Assembly (NCBI GenBank): GCA_016711205.1
Contig: JADJTM010000001.1
Span: forward strand, 558,001-622,000
Direction: 5' to 3'
Source: Micropruina sp.
Lineage (GTDB): Bacteria; Actinomycetota; Actinomycetes; Propionibacteriales; Propionibacteriaceae
DNA: 64,000 nucleotides
Shown: positions 56,741 to 64,000 of the stretch, piece by piece
How the letters are laid out: the number at the start of each line of letters is the position of its first letter
Position numbering within the stretch: the stretch's first letter is position 1
Program-made: the position numbers and the translations under genes
Notes under the pieces: model-generated
The model's input: the letters and a program-made list of their open reading frames with translations, nothing else
Databases searched by the model: none
What the model was told of the DNA's origin: nothing

Positions 56741-57773
56741 TGTCGACGGTGGAGGCGGTCAGCAGCTCAGCGGTGAGGGTTTCGACGCCGGTGGCGATGG
56801 CGAGGTAGCAGGCCCGGTCGATCAGGTTGGTGAGGGAGGCGATGTGGCCTTGGGTGCGGCGATGCAGCAGCTTGGCGTGGTCGGTGAGCATGCCTGGTCT
56901 GGCGTCGGCGAGCTTCATGTGGGTCTCCATCGCCCGCAGTAGATCGGTCCAGGCTTTCGCACCGGGGGTGGTGCCGATGTCGAACGGGGCGACCTCACAT
57001 CGGGTGGCGCGGCGGGAGGTTTGGGCATAGACGGCGTCGGGACCGAGGATGCCCTCGTCGAAAAACCGCTTCTCCTGCAACCGGACACCGACATAGATGA
57101 AGGTGACCGGCATTTCGTTGGCCAGCCCCTTGAGGTGGTTGGACACCTCTTGCCCGTTCCGATGACGGAAGTCGATGAAGTGGAGATCGTCGATCACGAT
57201 CAGCTGGGTCTCGCACGAGGCGACGCAGTCGACCGCGAGCGCGCCGAGACGGGCCGAGGAGGCCCGATCAGCGGCCGGGTGGCCGTAGAAGGCGAGGATC
57301 TTTTGATTCAGCCCCTTCAAGGTCATCCCGGCTGACAACGGCACGAACGCCACCGGCAGCCGCTGATGCCCCGAGGCGGTGCGGGGCGGGTTGCGGCGCA
57401 TGATGCGGCGGTGGAAGTCGCGGGCGTAGCGAGTCGCGATCGTGGTCTTGCCCAACCCGGGTGCGGCGTCGACCACGACCGAGCCACGGAGCCGGTCGGC
57501 GTCGCGACGGTTCGAGGCCATCACCTGATCGATCACCGCGAACGCGGCGGCGAGCTGGTGGGTCTTCACCGTGGGCAGGTTCGCGTTCCAGACCAGCCGG
57601 GCCTCGTTGTAGTCTTCCAGGCTGTCCTCGTCGAGACGCGCCATCTCGGCACGGGTCAACACGTCCAGGTCGCTGCGCCGGGCAGCATTGACGAATGCGT
57701 CCCAGCCACCCTTGTAGGCAAGCTGGAACCGGCCAGGGCCGTTCGTCTGCAACCAGCGTGCCCACGGGTTCAT
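56709..57773 (-). CDS. tniB: TniB/TnsC-family AAA+ transposition regulator
   Basis: A 354 aa ATPase: Walker A VVDAAPGLGKTTIATRYA, Walker B TQLIVIDDLHFIDFRHR, sensor region PVTFIYVGVRLQEKRFF, and arginines (RRATRCEVAPF) before a C-terminal lid. It would connect TniQ-marked target to the transposase. The start ATG at 57773 overlaps the tniA stop by 4 bp. Confidence 0.92.
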   Translation of the reverse strand: MNPWARWLQTNGPGRFQLAYKGGWDAFVNAARRSDLDVLTRAEMARLDEDSLEDYNEARLVWNANLPTVKTHQLAAAFAVIDQVMASNRRDADRLRGSVVVDAAPGLGKTTIATRYARDFHRRIMRRNPPRTASGHQRLPVAFVPLSAGMTLKGLNQKILAFYGHPAADRASSARLGALAVDCVASCETQLIVIDDLHFIDFRHRNGQEVSNHLKGLANEMPVTFIYVGVRLQEKRFFDEGILGPDAVYAQTSRRATRCEVAPFDIGTTPGAKAWTDLLRAMETHMKLADARPGMLTDHAKLLHRRTQGHIASLTNLIDRACYLAIATGVETLTAELLTASTVDNAAHTAAALG

Positions 57774-59800
57774 TCGTCGAACACCTCCAACCCGTCGGCG
57801 TCGGGATGGGCCACGTAGTAGGCGGCGAACACGTCCTCGTCGTCGCTTCTCAAGCCCTGGTCGCGGTCCTGGCGGCGATGCAGGAGATCGATCACCGCGG
57901 GCACTGATACCCGGTCACGCTCACCCAACGCGGCGTCAGGCGAATCATCGTCGGCGCCAGGGTTGGCGGCGCGCTGGCTCGCGAGCCGGATCGCGACGTT
58001 GCGGTCACGCCGCGAGGTGACCTCGCCGGCCGCCCAGTCCGCGAGGAGGTCGGCGACGGCCTGCTTCGGGTCGACGTGGCGGCCGGTGCGGGCGGCCACC
58101 GTGCGGGTGTAGCGGGCCGCGTCGGCGGAGAACGGAGCGTCGATGCCCGGAGTGTGTTCCCACTCCAACGCGTTCCAGGTTCCCGTCGCTGGGTCGCGGA
58201 ACCGGACGGTGCGGACATCGTCCCGGTCGACCATCAACGGCCACTTCCCCGGATGCGCCCCGCCATAGGGTGATCGGACGCCGCGGTAGTCGTTCAGGCC
58301 GGGCCCGTCGTAGCGGCGGCCGTCGATCTCGACCCCGTAGTGCTGGATGGTGCGCCACTCCACCTCGAGGAAGTCATAGATCAGGTCCTGCCGGGCCGGC
58401 AGCCGGATCCGGCCCGCGGCGGCGACACCGCGGGCGAACATCTCCGCCGGCGACAACGCCAGCCGAGGCTCCAGCGGATCGACCAGCCCGGCGTGCGGCG
58501 TGTGGTGATAGACCCGGCCGACCCATTCCCGGATCAGCTGCTCCATCTCGGCGACGTAGTAGAACGCTTCCTTCTCGACGTCCTTGCCGCGCGACCACAC
58601 GTCTGGGCCCTTGTAGCCAGGTAGCTGCTCCAACAGCGATTGCCGCAACGTCCGGAAGAACCGTTCCAAGGCCGGCTTGTCGGTCGGCTTGTCCGGGATT
58701 GCCGGCTGGATCGAGATCCCCAGTCGTTCACACACCGATCGGGTGTGCTCGGACAGGTAGATCTTGCCGTGGTCGACCACGATCGTGTCCGGCAACACCC
58801 CACCCGGATCGCCCAGCACGATGCCGTCCGGCAATCCCCCGTAGGGGCCCTCCGGGGACCCGTGCTGCCAGCCCCACGTTTGCGGCGTCACGGTCTGGAA
58901 CAACACGCTCGCCACGTCGGGGCTCTGCGCCGCGACCGGCCGGAGCCGCAACCCGGTGATGCACCGGTCGAACAGATCCATCGCGACCGTCAGGTCGGTG
59001 TTCACCCAGCGCAGCGTGACCGGCTCCATCGCGAACACGTCCAGCCGGTAGGAATCCATCAACACGTACTGGCCGGGCCGGTCTGCCCGCAGCCGGCCCA
59101 ACACGCCTGTGGGCCGCTTCGCCACCGACCGGCGCTGCTTCGCCGGACCGAACGTGTATCGACCCTTGTCCAGCTCCGCCACGCGGCGGTAGGCAACCGC
59201 AGGTGAGGGAACTCGGCCGTCAGGAACTGCCGTCAAGAACGCTTGGTTGGCCCGGCTGATCACCCATTGCCGGGTCGGGTTGGAGGCGTTGACGCTCGCG
59301 ACCAGCACCGCTCGGCAAGCCTCGTCCCAGCGGGGGTCGATGCTGCGGCGATCTTCTCCCATCAGCCTGCCGTCGACCAGGCCGGACGGGCCAGCCTCGA
59401 GCAGCTTCGAGGCGAGCCGCTGCAGGGTTCGTTTGGAGACGCCGAGCGCGGACGCTTCTGCCTCGTAACGTTGCAGGATCGTGCGGTCATCGTCAGAGTC
59501 GGGCTCCAGCACGCGTCGGAGTGCGGCCAGCCTGGCCGTCAACTGAGCTTGCTGGGCTCGGGTGAGCCCGGCAAGCACGACAGCGGGGATCTCCCAAGCG
59601 CCGGCGGGAACGGTGTCCTCACCCGTGACGGGCGGGTCGATGACCATGTCGGCAAGCATCGAGAAGCTGACAGTGCGGAGCGAGTCGTTGCTGCGGAGCC
59701 GCGCGAACTCGCCGGTCAGCTCGCAGATATCCCACCCTTGCCCATCGAGCCACACCCGGTTGCCGACCCGGACCTCGAAACTCGAAGGGCTGCTGGTCAT
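57770..59800 (-). CDS. tniA: TniA/TnsB-type DDE transposase
   Basis: A 676 aa Mu-superfamily transposase from the ATG at 59800. N-terminal HTH regions (EAEASALGVSKRTLQRLASK) precede the rve catalytic core. The acidic triad appears as YVLMDSYRLDVF, TIVVDHGKIYLS and KPALERFFRTLRQ. The Mu_C-like beta-barrel follows (residues about 470-560). It binds transposon ends and performs strand transfer. ATGA overlaps on both sides show the four transposition genes are one coupled operon. Confidence 0.95.
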   Translation of the reverse strand: MTSSPSSFEVRVGNRVWLDGQGWDICELTGEFARLRSNDSLRTVSFSMLADMVIDPPVTGEDTVPAGAWEIPAVVLAGLTRAQQAQLTARLAALRRVLEPDSDDDRTILQRYEAEASALGVSKRTLQRLASKLLEAGPSGLVDGRLMGEDRRSIDPRWDEACRAVLVASVNASNPTRQWVISRANQAFLTAVPDGRVPSPAVAYRRVAELDKGRYTFGPAKQRRSVAKRPTGVLGRLRADRPGQYVLMDSYRLDVFAMEPVTLRWVNTDLTVAMDLFDRCITGLRLRPVAAQSPDVASVLFQTVTPQTWGWQHGSPEGPYGGLPDGIVLGDPGGVLPDTIVVDHGKIYLSEHTRSVCERLGISIQPAIPDKPTDKPALERFFRTLRQSLLEQLPGYKGPDVWSRGKDVEKEAFYYVAEMEQLIREWVGRVYHHTPHAGLVDPLEPRLALSPAEMFARGVAAAGRIRLPARQDLIYDFLEVEWRTIQHYGVEIDGRRYDGPGLNDYRGVRSPYGGAHPGKWPLMVDRDDVRTVRFRDPATGTWNALEWEHTPGIDAPFSADAARYTRTVAARTGRHVDPKQAVADLLADWAAGEVTSRRDRNVAIRLASQRAANPGADDDSPDAALGERDRVSVPAVIDLLHRRQDRDQGLRSDDEDVFAAYYVAHPDADGLEVFDE

Positions 59801-60528
59801 GCGGTCCGCGCTCCTGGCGTCAGCACTGAACTCGACGACAGCGGCTGAGTAAGGTCCGTGGTCCACAGCCCCTGCCACAGCAGCGACAGCATGGCGCCGC
59901 GTGCGATCTGAGGTTCGACACCGGATGCGGCCTCGACCTCGGCAACGGACATGCCCGGCCGGAGCACCTCGGTGACTTTGCCGAGGGCGTCGGTGTCGAT
60001 CAGTTCCGTGCGTCGACCGGCGGCGAGGAATCGCACGTTGCGCAGTAGGACCGGGTCAGCACCCGACCAGATCTCGAACTGCCACCCTCGTGCCGTGCAC
60101 GCTCGCCCAGCCCAGTTCAGCGCCGCCGCAACATCTGGGTCGGTGAGCATCTTCTTCGGCTTCACGTCGACCACTACGAACCCGGCGTCGGTCTTCAGCA
60201 TGAAGTCCGGGACATGACGGCGCAGAACACTCTCATCACGGCCCGACATCCAGAACGGCTGGCTGGCGATGCCGCGCACGGTCGGATCGAAGTCGGCCAG
60301 CCACAGCCGGTCCCGCTCTAACAGGCTCTCGTAGCCGACGAGGCGACCCATCGTGACCGACCACAACCAGCCCGGATAGTTGCTCTGGTTCCTGTGCGAA
60401 GGGAACCGCCGCACAGGTCGGCCACCCACCACAGCCTCGGCCTCCACCTCAGCCAGACGGCTCGCGACCGAGTCGCCGCGCTCGTCGAGGTACCGAACCT
60501 CGACATCCACCAGGGCCCGCGACGCCAT
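59797..60528 (-). CDS. tnsA: TnsA-like heteromeric transposase endonuclease
   Basis: About 243 aa from the ATG at 60528. The nuclease fold has the TnsA active-site order: ESLLERDRLWLADFDPTVRG (E), RRHVPDFMLKTDAGFVVVDV (D) and KPKKML (K). A C-terminal winged-helix-like region (VAEVEAASGVEPQIARGAML) would contact the TniA protein. TnsA cuts the 5' ends, so transposition is cut-and-paste rather than cointegrate-forming. It is the first gene of the operon, next to the presumed transposon end. Confidence 0.88.
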   Translation of the reverse strand: MASRALVDVEVRYLDERGDSVASRLAEVEAEAVVGGRPVRRFPSHRNQSNYPGWLWSVTMGRLVGYESLLERDRLWLADFDPTVRGIASQPFWMSGRDESVLRRHVPDFMLKTDAGFVVVDVKPKKMLTDPDVAAALNWAGRACTARGWQFEIWSGADPVLLRNVRFLAAGRRTELIDTDALGKVTEVLRPGMSVAEVEAASGVEPQIARGAMLSLLWQGLWTTDLTQPLSSSSVLTPGARTA

Positions 60529-60546
60529 GGCGGAAGCATTGCTCCT

Positions 60547-60586
60547 GATGACAACTCGGCGAGAAGTGACACGCCGATGACAACTC
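60547..60586. repeat. Putative transposase-binding repeats at Tn7-like end
   Basis: GATGACAACTC occurs at 60547-60557 and again at 60576-60586, 29 bp apart, directly upstream of tnsA. Short spaced repeats of this sort are where TnsB-family transposases bind. The outer terminus is not identifiable: an IS256 element begins at 60628, and no TGT/ACA terminal pair could be matched to the other side. Confidence 0.45.
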
Positions 60587-61732
60587 AATGAGTTATCTAG
60601 AGGCGTGTGGCTAAAACGGCTCTTCACGGGACTGTCAGAGAAACGGTGGGCGGGTCTGGCCCGACACGCCGGGTGAATGCTCGGTGAGGAAGGCAGGTTC
60701 TCGTGACCGACACGATGACCGACGTGGCAAATCCAAGGAAGGCGGCGCCGGGTTCGGTAGCTGCGCAGCTGATCGAGCAGGCCCGGGCTGAGGGGGTGTC
60801 GCTGGTCGGGCCCGGCAGCCCGTTGGCGGCGCTGACCAAGCAGGTCCTGGAAACCGCCCTGGAGGCCGAGCTCGACGAACATCTGGGCTACGAGCACGGC
60901 GACCGGGACACCAAGGCCGGCGCCGAGCAGCCCAACGAGCGCAACGGAACGAGGGTGAAGACGGTTCACACCGAGCTGGGCCCGGTCAGCATCGAGGTGC
61001 CCAGGGACCGGCACGGCTCGTTCGAACCCCTTGTGGTCCGTAAGCGGCAGCGCCGGCTGTCCGGGGTTGATGCGATGGTGTTGTCGTTGTCGGCGAAAGG
61101 ACTCACCTCTGGTGAGATCTGTGCGTTCTTCGCCGACACCTACGGCCAAGCGATGAGCAAGGACACCATCTCCCGGATCACCGACAAAGTGGTCGAGGAG
61201 ATGACCGAATGGGCCAACCGGCCACTGGACTCGGTGTACCCGGTGGTGTTCATCGACGCGATCCACGTCAAGGTCCGCGACGGACAGGTCACCAACAAGG
61301 CGTTCTACGTGGCCATCGGCGTCACCGTCGATGGGCAGCGAGACATTCTGGGGATCTGGGCCGGGGCCGGCGGTGAAGGCGCCAAACACTGGCTGAACGT
61401 GCTCACCGAACTGAAGAACCGCGGCGTCGTCGACGTGCTCATGCTCGTGTGTGACGGGCTGAAGGGTCTGCCGGAGGCGGTGAACACCGTGTGGGAGCAC
61501 ACCACCGTTCAGACGTGTGTCATTCATCTTCTGAGGAACACGTTCAAGTACGCCGCCCGTCAGAACTGGGACCAGATCGCCCGCGACATCAAACCGGTCT
61601 ACACCGCCCCGACCGAGGCCGCGGCCGCGGCCCGGTTCGAGGAGTTCGCCGAGAAGTGGGGCACCAAGTACCCGGCGGCGATCGGGCTGTGGCGTTCCGC
61701 CTGGACCGAGTTCATCCCGTTCCTCGACTACG

Positions 61733-63445
61733 GAGCCTGTCGCGGAATCGTGCGTGTCCGACGGTCACCTGTGAGGTTGCGGCTGGGAGAATTGGCTTGT
61801 GGCGAAGGGTTTCAGACCGGTGATGCGGGATCAGCCGATGTTGTTGCCGGTCGATCTTCGCGAGTGGTTGCCGCCGGATCATCTGGTGTGGTTCGTGATC
61901 GACACGGTGGCGGTGTTGGACACCTCCGGTTTGGAGCAGCATCGTCGGGTCGGGGGTGCCGGGACGGCTGGTTACGACCCGGCGATGCTGTTGGCCTTGT
62001 TGGTGTATGCCTATTGCGGCGGGGTCCGCTCGTCGCGAAGGATCGAGCAGTTGTGCCTGACCGATGTCGCCTACCGTGTGTTGTGCGGTCAGCAGGGGCC
62101 GGATCACGCCACGATCGCCCGGTTCCGTGTTGATTGCTCGGCCGAGTTCGCCGGTCTGTTCAGCCAGGTGCTGCAGGTGGCGGCGAAGTTGGGGATGGCC
62201 CGGTTCGCGACGGTCGCCATCGATGGCACCAAGATCGCCGCGAATGCCTCGATCGATGCGAACCGGGGCCGGGAATGGTTCGACGCGCAAGCGGCAGCGA
62301 TGATCACTGACGCCGATCAGGTTGACCAGGCCGAACAGGAAGCCACGCCGGATCCGGATCGGGTCCCGGCCGGACTGGTCGGCTGTAGTCGGGCGGCACG
62401 GATCCGTCAGGCCGCCGCTGAACTGTCGCGTCGGACCGAGGCCGAACAGCGGGCTGACGCGGCCCGGCAGGCTTCGGCGCTGGAGCGGCGCCGCCGGGCG
62501 GAGGCCGGTGAGGGTGTCGTCGGCAGGATCCCGGCGGGGCGGCACCGGCTGGCCGAGGCCCGCGCTCACCTGGCCCGGGAGACCGCCGCCCAGCAGGCCA
62601 AACTGGACCGGCGGGCCGCGATCATCGCTGCGGGCCGCAAACCGATGGGTGCTCCACCACGGCCGGTCGAGGAGCACTCCCACGTGGTCCGAGCCCGGAA
62701 GGCTGTCGAAGCCGCGCTGGCCGCTGAACAGGTCACCCCAACGCCGAACCTGCTGCCTGATCGGGTGGCGAATATCACAGACCCGCACTCGCGGGTCATG
62801 CCGACCCGGCGCGGGTTCCTGCAGGGCTACAACGTGCAGGTCGCGGTCACCGCTGACCAGATGATCGCGGCGATCGACGTGGTTCAAACCTCCAGCGACA
62901 TCGGCAGCTTCATACCGATGATGACCAAGACCGTCGCGGTGGCCAACAAGTTGCACCGCGCCACCGGCAGCGACGCCCACCACATCGGTGTGGTCCTGGC
63001 CGATGCCGGCTACGCCAGCAACGCCAACCTGGCCGCTGCCGGCCCGGACCGGCTGATCGCGCTCGGCAAGGGCCGCGACCACCACCGCGGCGCACGCCGC
63101 CGACCAGCCACCGGGCCACCACCGGCCGGCGCGACCCCGCGACAGGCGATGGACCACCGACTCCGAACAGCAGAAGGCGCCGCGACCTACAAGAAACGAG
63201 CAGCGACCGTCGAACCCGGCATCGGAAACCTGAAGAAGATCCTCGACCGCTTCTCACGCCGCGGCCTGACCCCCGCACTCCACGAAGCCCAACTCGCCGC
63301 CACCGCCTTCAACATCACCAAGCTCCACCGGGCAACGCGCTAACCCCAACTGGGCGACGAGCGGCTCGCCCGACCCCGCCAGCCACCGCGACCACACGGG
63401 ACCGGGGTCGGCCGCCAGGCCACGTCCGCATTCCGCGACAGGCTC
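61733..63445 (+). mobile_element. IS1182-family insertion sequence
   Basis: A 1713 bp element with perfect 16 bp terminal inverted repeats GAGCCTGTCGCGGAAT (61733-61748; reverse complement at 63430-63445). It is flanked by the 4 bp direct repeat TACG (61729-61732 and 63446-63449). It carries a single complete transposase gene. The clean duplication and exact ends show a recent insertion into the IS256 transposase gene. Confidence 0.93.
61799..63343 (+). CDS. IS1182-family transposase
   Basis: A 514 aa DDE transposase from the GTG at 61799, intact. QPMLLPVDLREWLPPDHLVW is the DUF772 N-terminal signature of the family, with RRIEQLCLTDVAYRVLCGQQ and FATVAIDGTKIAANASIDAN (first D). A coiled, basic middle follows. 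LADAGYASNANLAA (second D) and TVEPGIGNLKKILDRFSRRG (E region) complete the catalytic domain. The length fits active IS1182 relatives, so it could still move. Confidence 0.92.
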   Translation: MAKGFRPVMRDQPMLLPVDLREWLPPDHLVWFVIDTVAVLDTSGLEQHRRVGGAGTAGYDPAMLLALLVYAYCGGVRSSRRIEQLCLTDVAYRVLCGQQGPDHATIARFRVDCSAEFAGLFSQVLQVAAKLGMARFATVAIDGTKIAANASIDANRGREWFDAQAAAMITDADQVDQAEQEATPDPDRVPAGLVGCSRAARIRQAAAELSRRTEAEQRADAARQASALERRRRAEAGEGVVGRIPAGRHRLAEARAHLARETAAQQAKLDRRAAIIAAGRKPMGAPPRPVEEHSHVVRARKAVEAALAAEQVTPTPNLLPDRVANITDPHSRVMPTRRGFLQGYNVQVAVTADQMIAAIDVVQTSSDIGSFIPMMTKTVAVANKLHRATGSDAHHIGVVLADAGYASNANLAAAGPDRLIALGKGRDHHRGARRRPATGPPPAGATPRQAMDHRLRTAEGAATYKKRAATVEPGIGNLKKILDRFSRRGLTPALHEAQLAATAFNITKLHRATR

Positions 63446-63768
63446 TACGACGTCGAGATCCGCCGGGTCATCTGCACCACGAACGCGATCGAAAGCCTGA
63501 ATGCCCGCTACCGGCGGGCTGTCCGCGCCCGTGGGCACTTCCCGACCGACCAGGCCGCCCTCAAATGCCTCTACCTCGTGGCCCGATCCCTTGACCCCAC
63601 CGGGACCGCCAAGACACGATGGATGAACCGGCACGAAGCCGGCACTCAACGCGTTCGCAATCACCTTCCCGGGCCGTCTCGACCCGGCAGGGAACAACCA
63701 GTAAACGCCAGATGCCGCCCACCGTTAATCGGACAGACCCCTCGCCGGCTGGATGAGTCCGGCCCGTT

Positions 63769-64000
63769 CGCGTCCGCCGCGACGAAGGTGAACGGTCCCG
63801 CCTCATGCAGCGGCCGGGTCCGGAACGCGGTCACCTGCTGGTCGAGGTCGGTGGCCATCCGCGACACCTGCGACTTCGACAGCGAGGTGATCCCCAGGGT
63901 CTGCACGAGCTTGTCCATCCGGCGGGTCGACACCCCGAGCAAGTAGCAGGTCGCCACCACCGAGATCAGCGCCGATTCGGCCCGCTTGCGGCGTTCCAGC
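63769..64000 (-). pseudogene. Mutator-type transposase fragment at window end
   Basis: The minus strand reads AESALISVVATCYLLGVSTR, then TLGITSLSKSQVSRMATDLD and PLHEAGPFTFVAADA, the central part of a second IS256/mutator-family transposase (first catalytic D in VAADA). Reading stops matching at 63769, 28 bp before the right end of the other IS256 element. Its N-terminus lies beyond the window. It is not a copy of the transposase of 60703-63704. Confidence 0.75.

Larger units (their letters stand above)
60703..63704 (+). pseudogene. IS256-family transposase split by an insertion
   Basis: The first part (60703-61732) carries the mutator-type core: EAELDEHLGYEHGDRDTKAG, VVFIDAIHVKVRDGQ (first D) and VCDGLKGLPEAVN (second D). 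It breaks at EFIPFLDY. The rest resumes at 63450 as DVEIRRVICTTNAIESLNAR (catalytic E), so removing 61733-63449 restores the frame exactly. A further one-base shift near 63630 is needed to reach the normal end ALNAFAITFPGRLDPAGNNQ at 63704. The protein is therefore inactive here. Confidence 0.9.
60628..63740 (+). mobile_element. IS256-family element, interrupted
   Basis: The ends are imperfect inverted repeats: GGGACTGTCAGAGAAACGGT from 60628 and, on the opposite strand, GGGTCTGTCCGATTAACGGT ending at 63740, both continuing into GGGCGG. Without the inserted IS1182 copy and its 4 bp duplication the element would be about 1396 bp, normal for IS256. The flanking 8 bp (CTCTTCAC and CTCGCCGG) do not match, so no target duplication is visible and one flank has been rearranged. 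Confidence 0.82.

Noticed and set aside
54857..60528. CRISPR-associated transposon (CAST)
   Set aside because: The tns/tni genes suggested it, but there are no Cas genes, no CRISPR repeats and no guide-like array anywhere in the window.

Overview
The window is GC-rich DNA with short spacers, many GTG starts and many ATGA or GTGA stop/start overlaps. Its gene families (DUF6153, a CmtR-like ArsR, a TraA-type MobF relaxase, SWIM/DUF6493 proteins, multicopper oxidase neighbours) point to an actinobacterium, possibly of the Propionibacteriales. That lineage call is an inference from gene content, because there is no rRNA or core marker to fix it. Most of the window is accessory DNA.

Left part (1-20.5 kb). 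A wrecked DDE transposase precedes an intact tRNA-Pro(GGG) at 1667-1743. The last 21 bp of that tRNA recur at 18573-18593, just beyond the start of a tyrosine integrase (16992-18272, minus). Together these define a 16.9 kb integrative mobilizable element. Its cargo is a protein with a HEPN-like motif, a HigBA-SecB type toxin-antitoxin-chaperone module, an excisionase-like protein, a MobF relaxase-helicase, a HepT/MntA pair, and a three-gene operon of two DUF6493 proteins around a SWIM zinc-finger protein. Beyond attR lies the relic of a second, similar element: an excisionase-like gene, a RelE/HigA pair, an IS110 fragment and an integrase C-terminus.

Middle part (20.5-45 kb). This reads more like resident metabolic DNA. 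It holds a DUF4230 membrane protein, a NERD nuclease-helicase, a two-membrane-protein plus multicopper oxidase operon, a histidine kinase/response regulator pair, and a sulfide:quinone oxidoreductase-like gene behind a CsoR/CstR-type operator. A tightly coupled operon encodes an iron-sulfur protein, a fumarate reductase-like flavoprotein and a NuoF-like subunit. These are followed by an AbgT transporter, an M17 aminopeptidase, an orphan DUF1778 antitoxin, an oxidoreductase with a MarR regulator, an arsenic cluster (ArsC, ArsR-phosphatase fusion, ArsM, ArsR), a secreted repeat protein and an ABC exporter.

Right part (45-64 kb). This is metal resistance plus transposons: a CmtR-like repressor with two CDF transporters and a membrane methyltransferase; a copper block (CueP, DUF305, DUF6153, CopB) whose two sides carry a 58 bp direct repeat; and a DinB-thioredoxin fusion. 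A four-gene Tn7-like module (TnsA, TniA, TniB, TniQ) follows. The window ends in an IS256 element with an IS1182 element inserted in its transposase gene, next to a fragment of a second mutator-type transposase.

Single-base frameshifts split several otherwise complete genes (at about 12550, 13342, 24565, 33112, 35656, 49700 and 63630), mostly in G/C runs. Some are therefore probably sequencing or assembly indels rather than decay.
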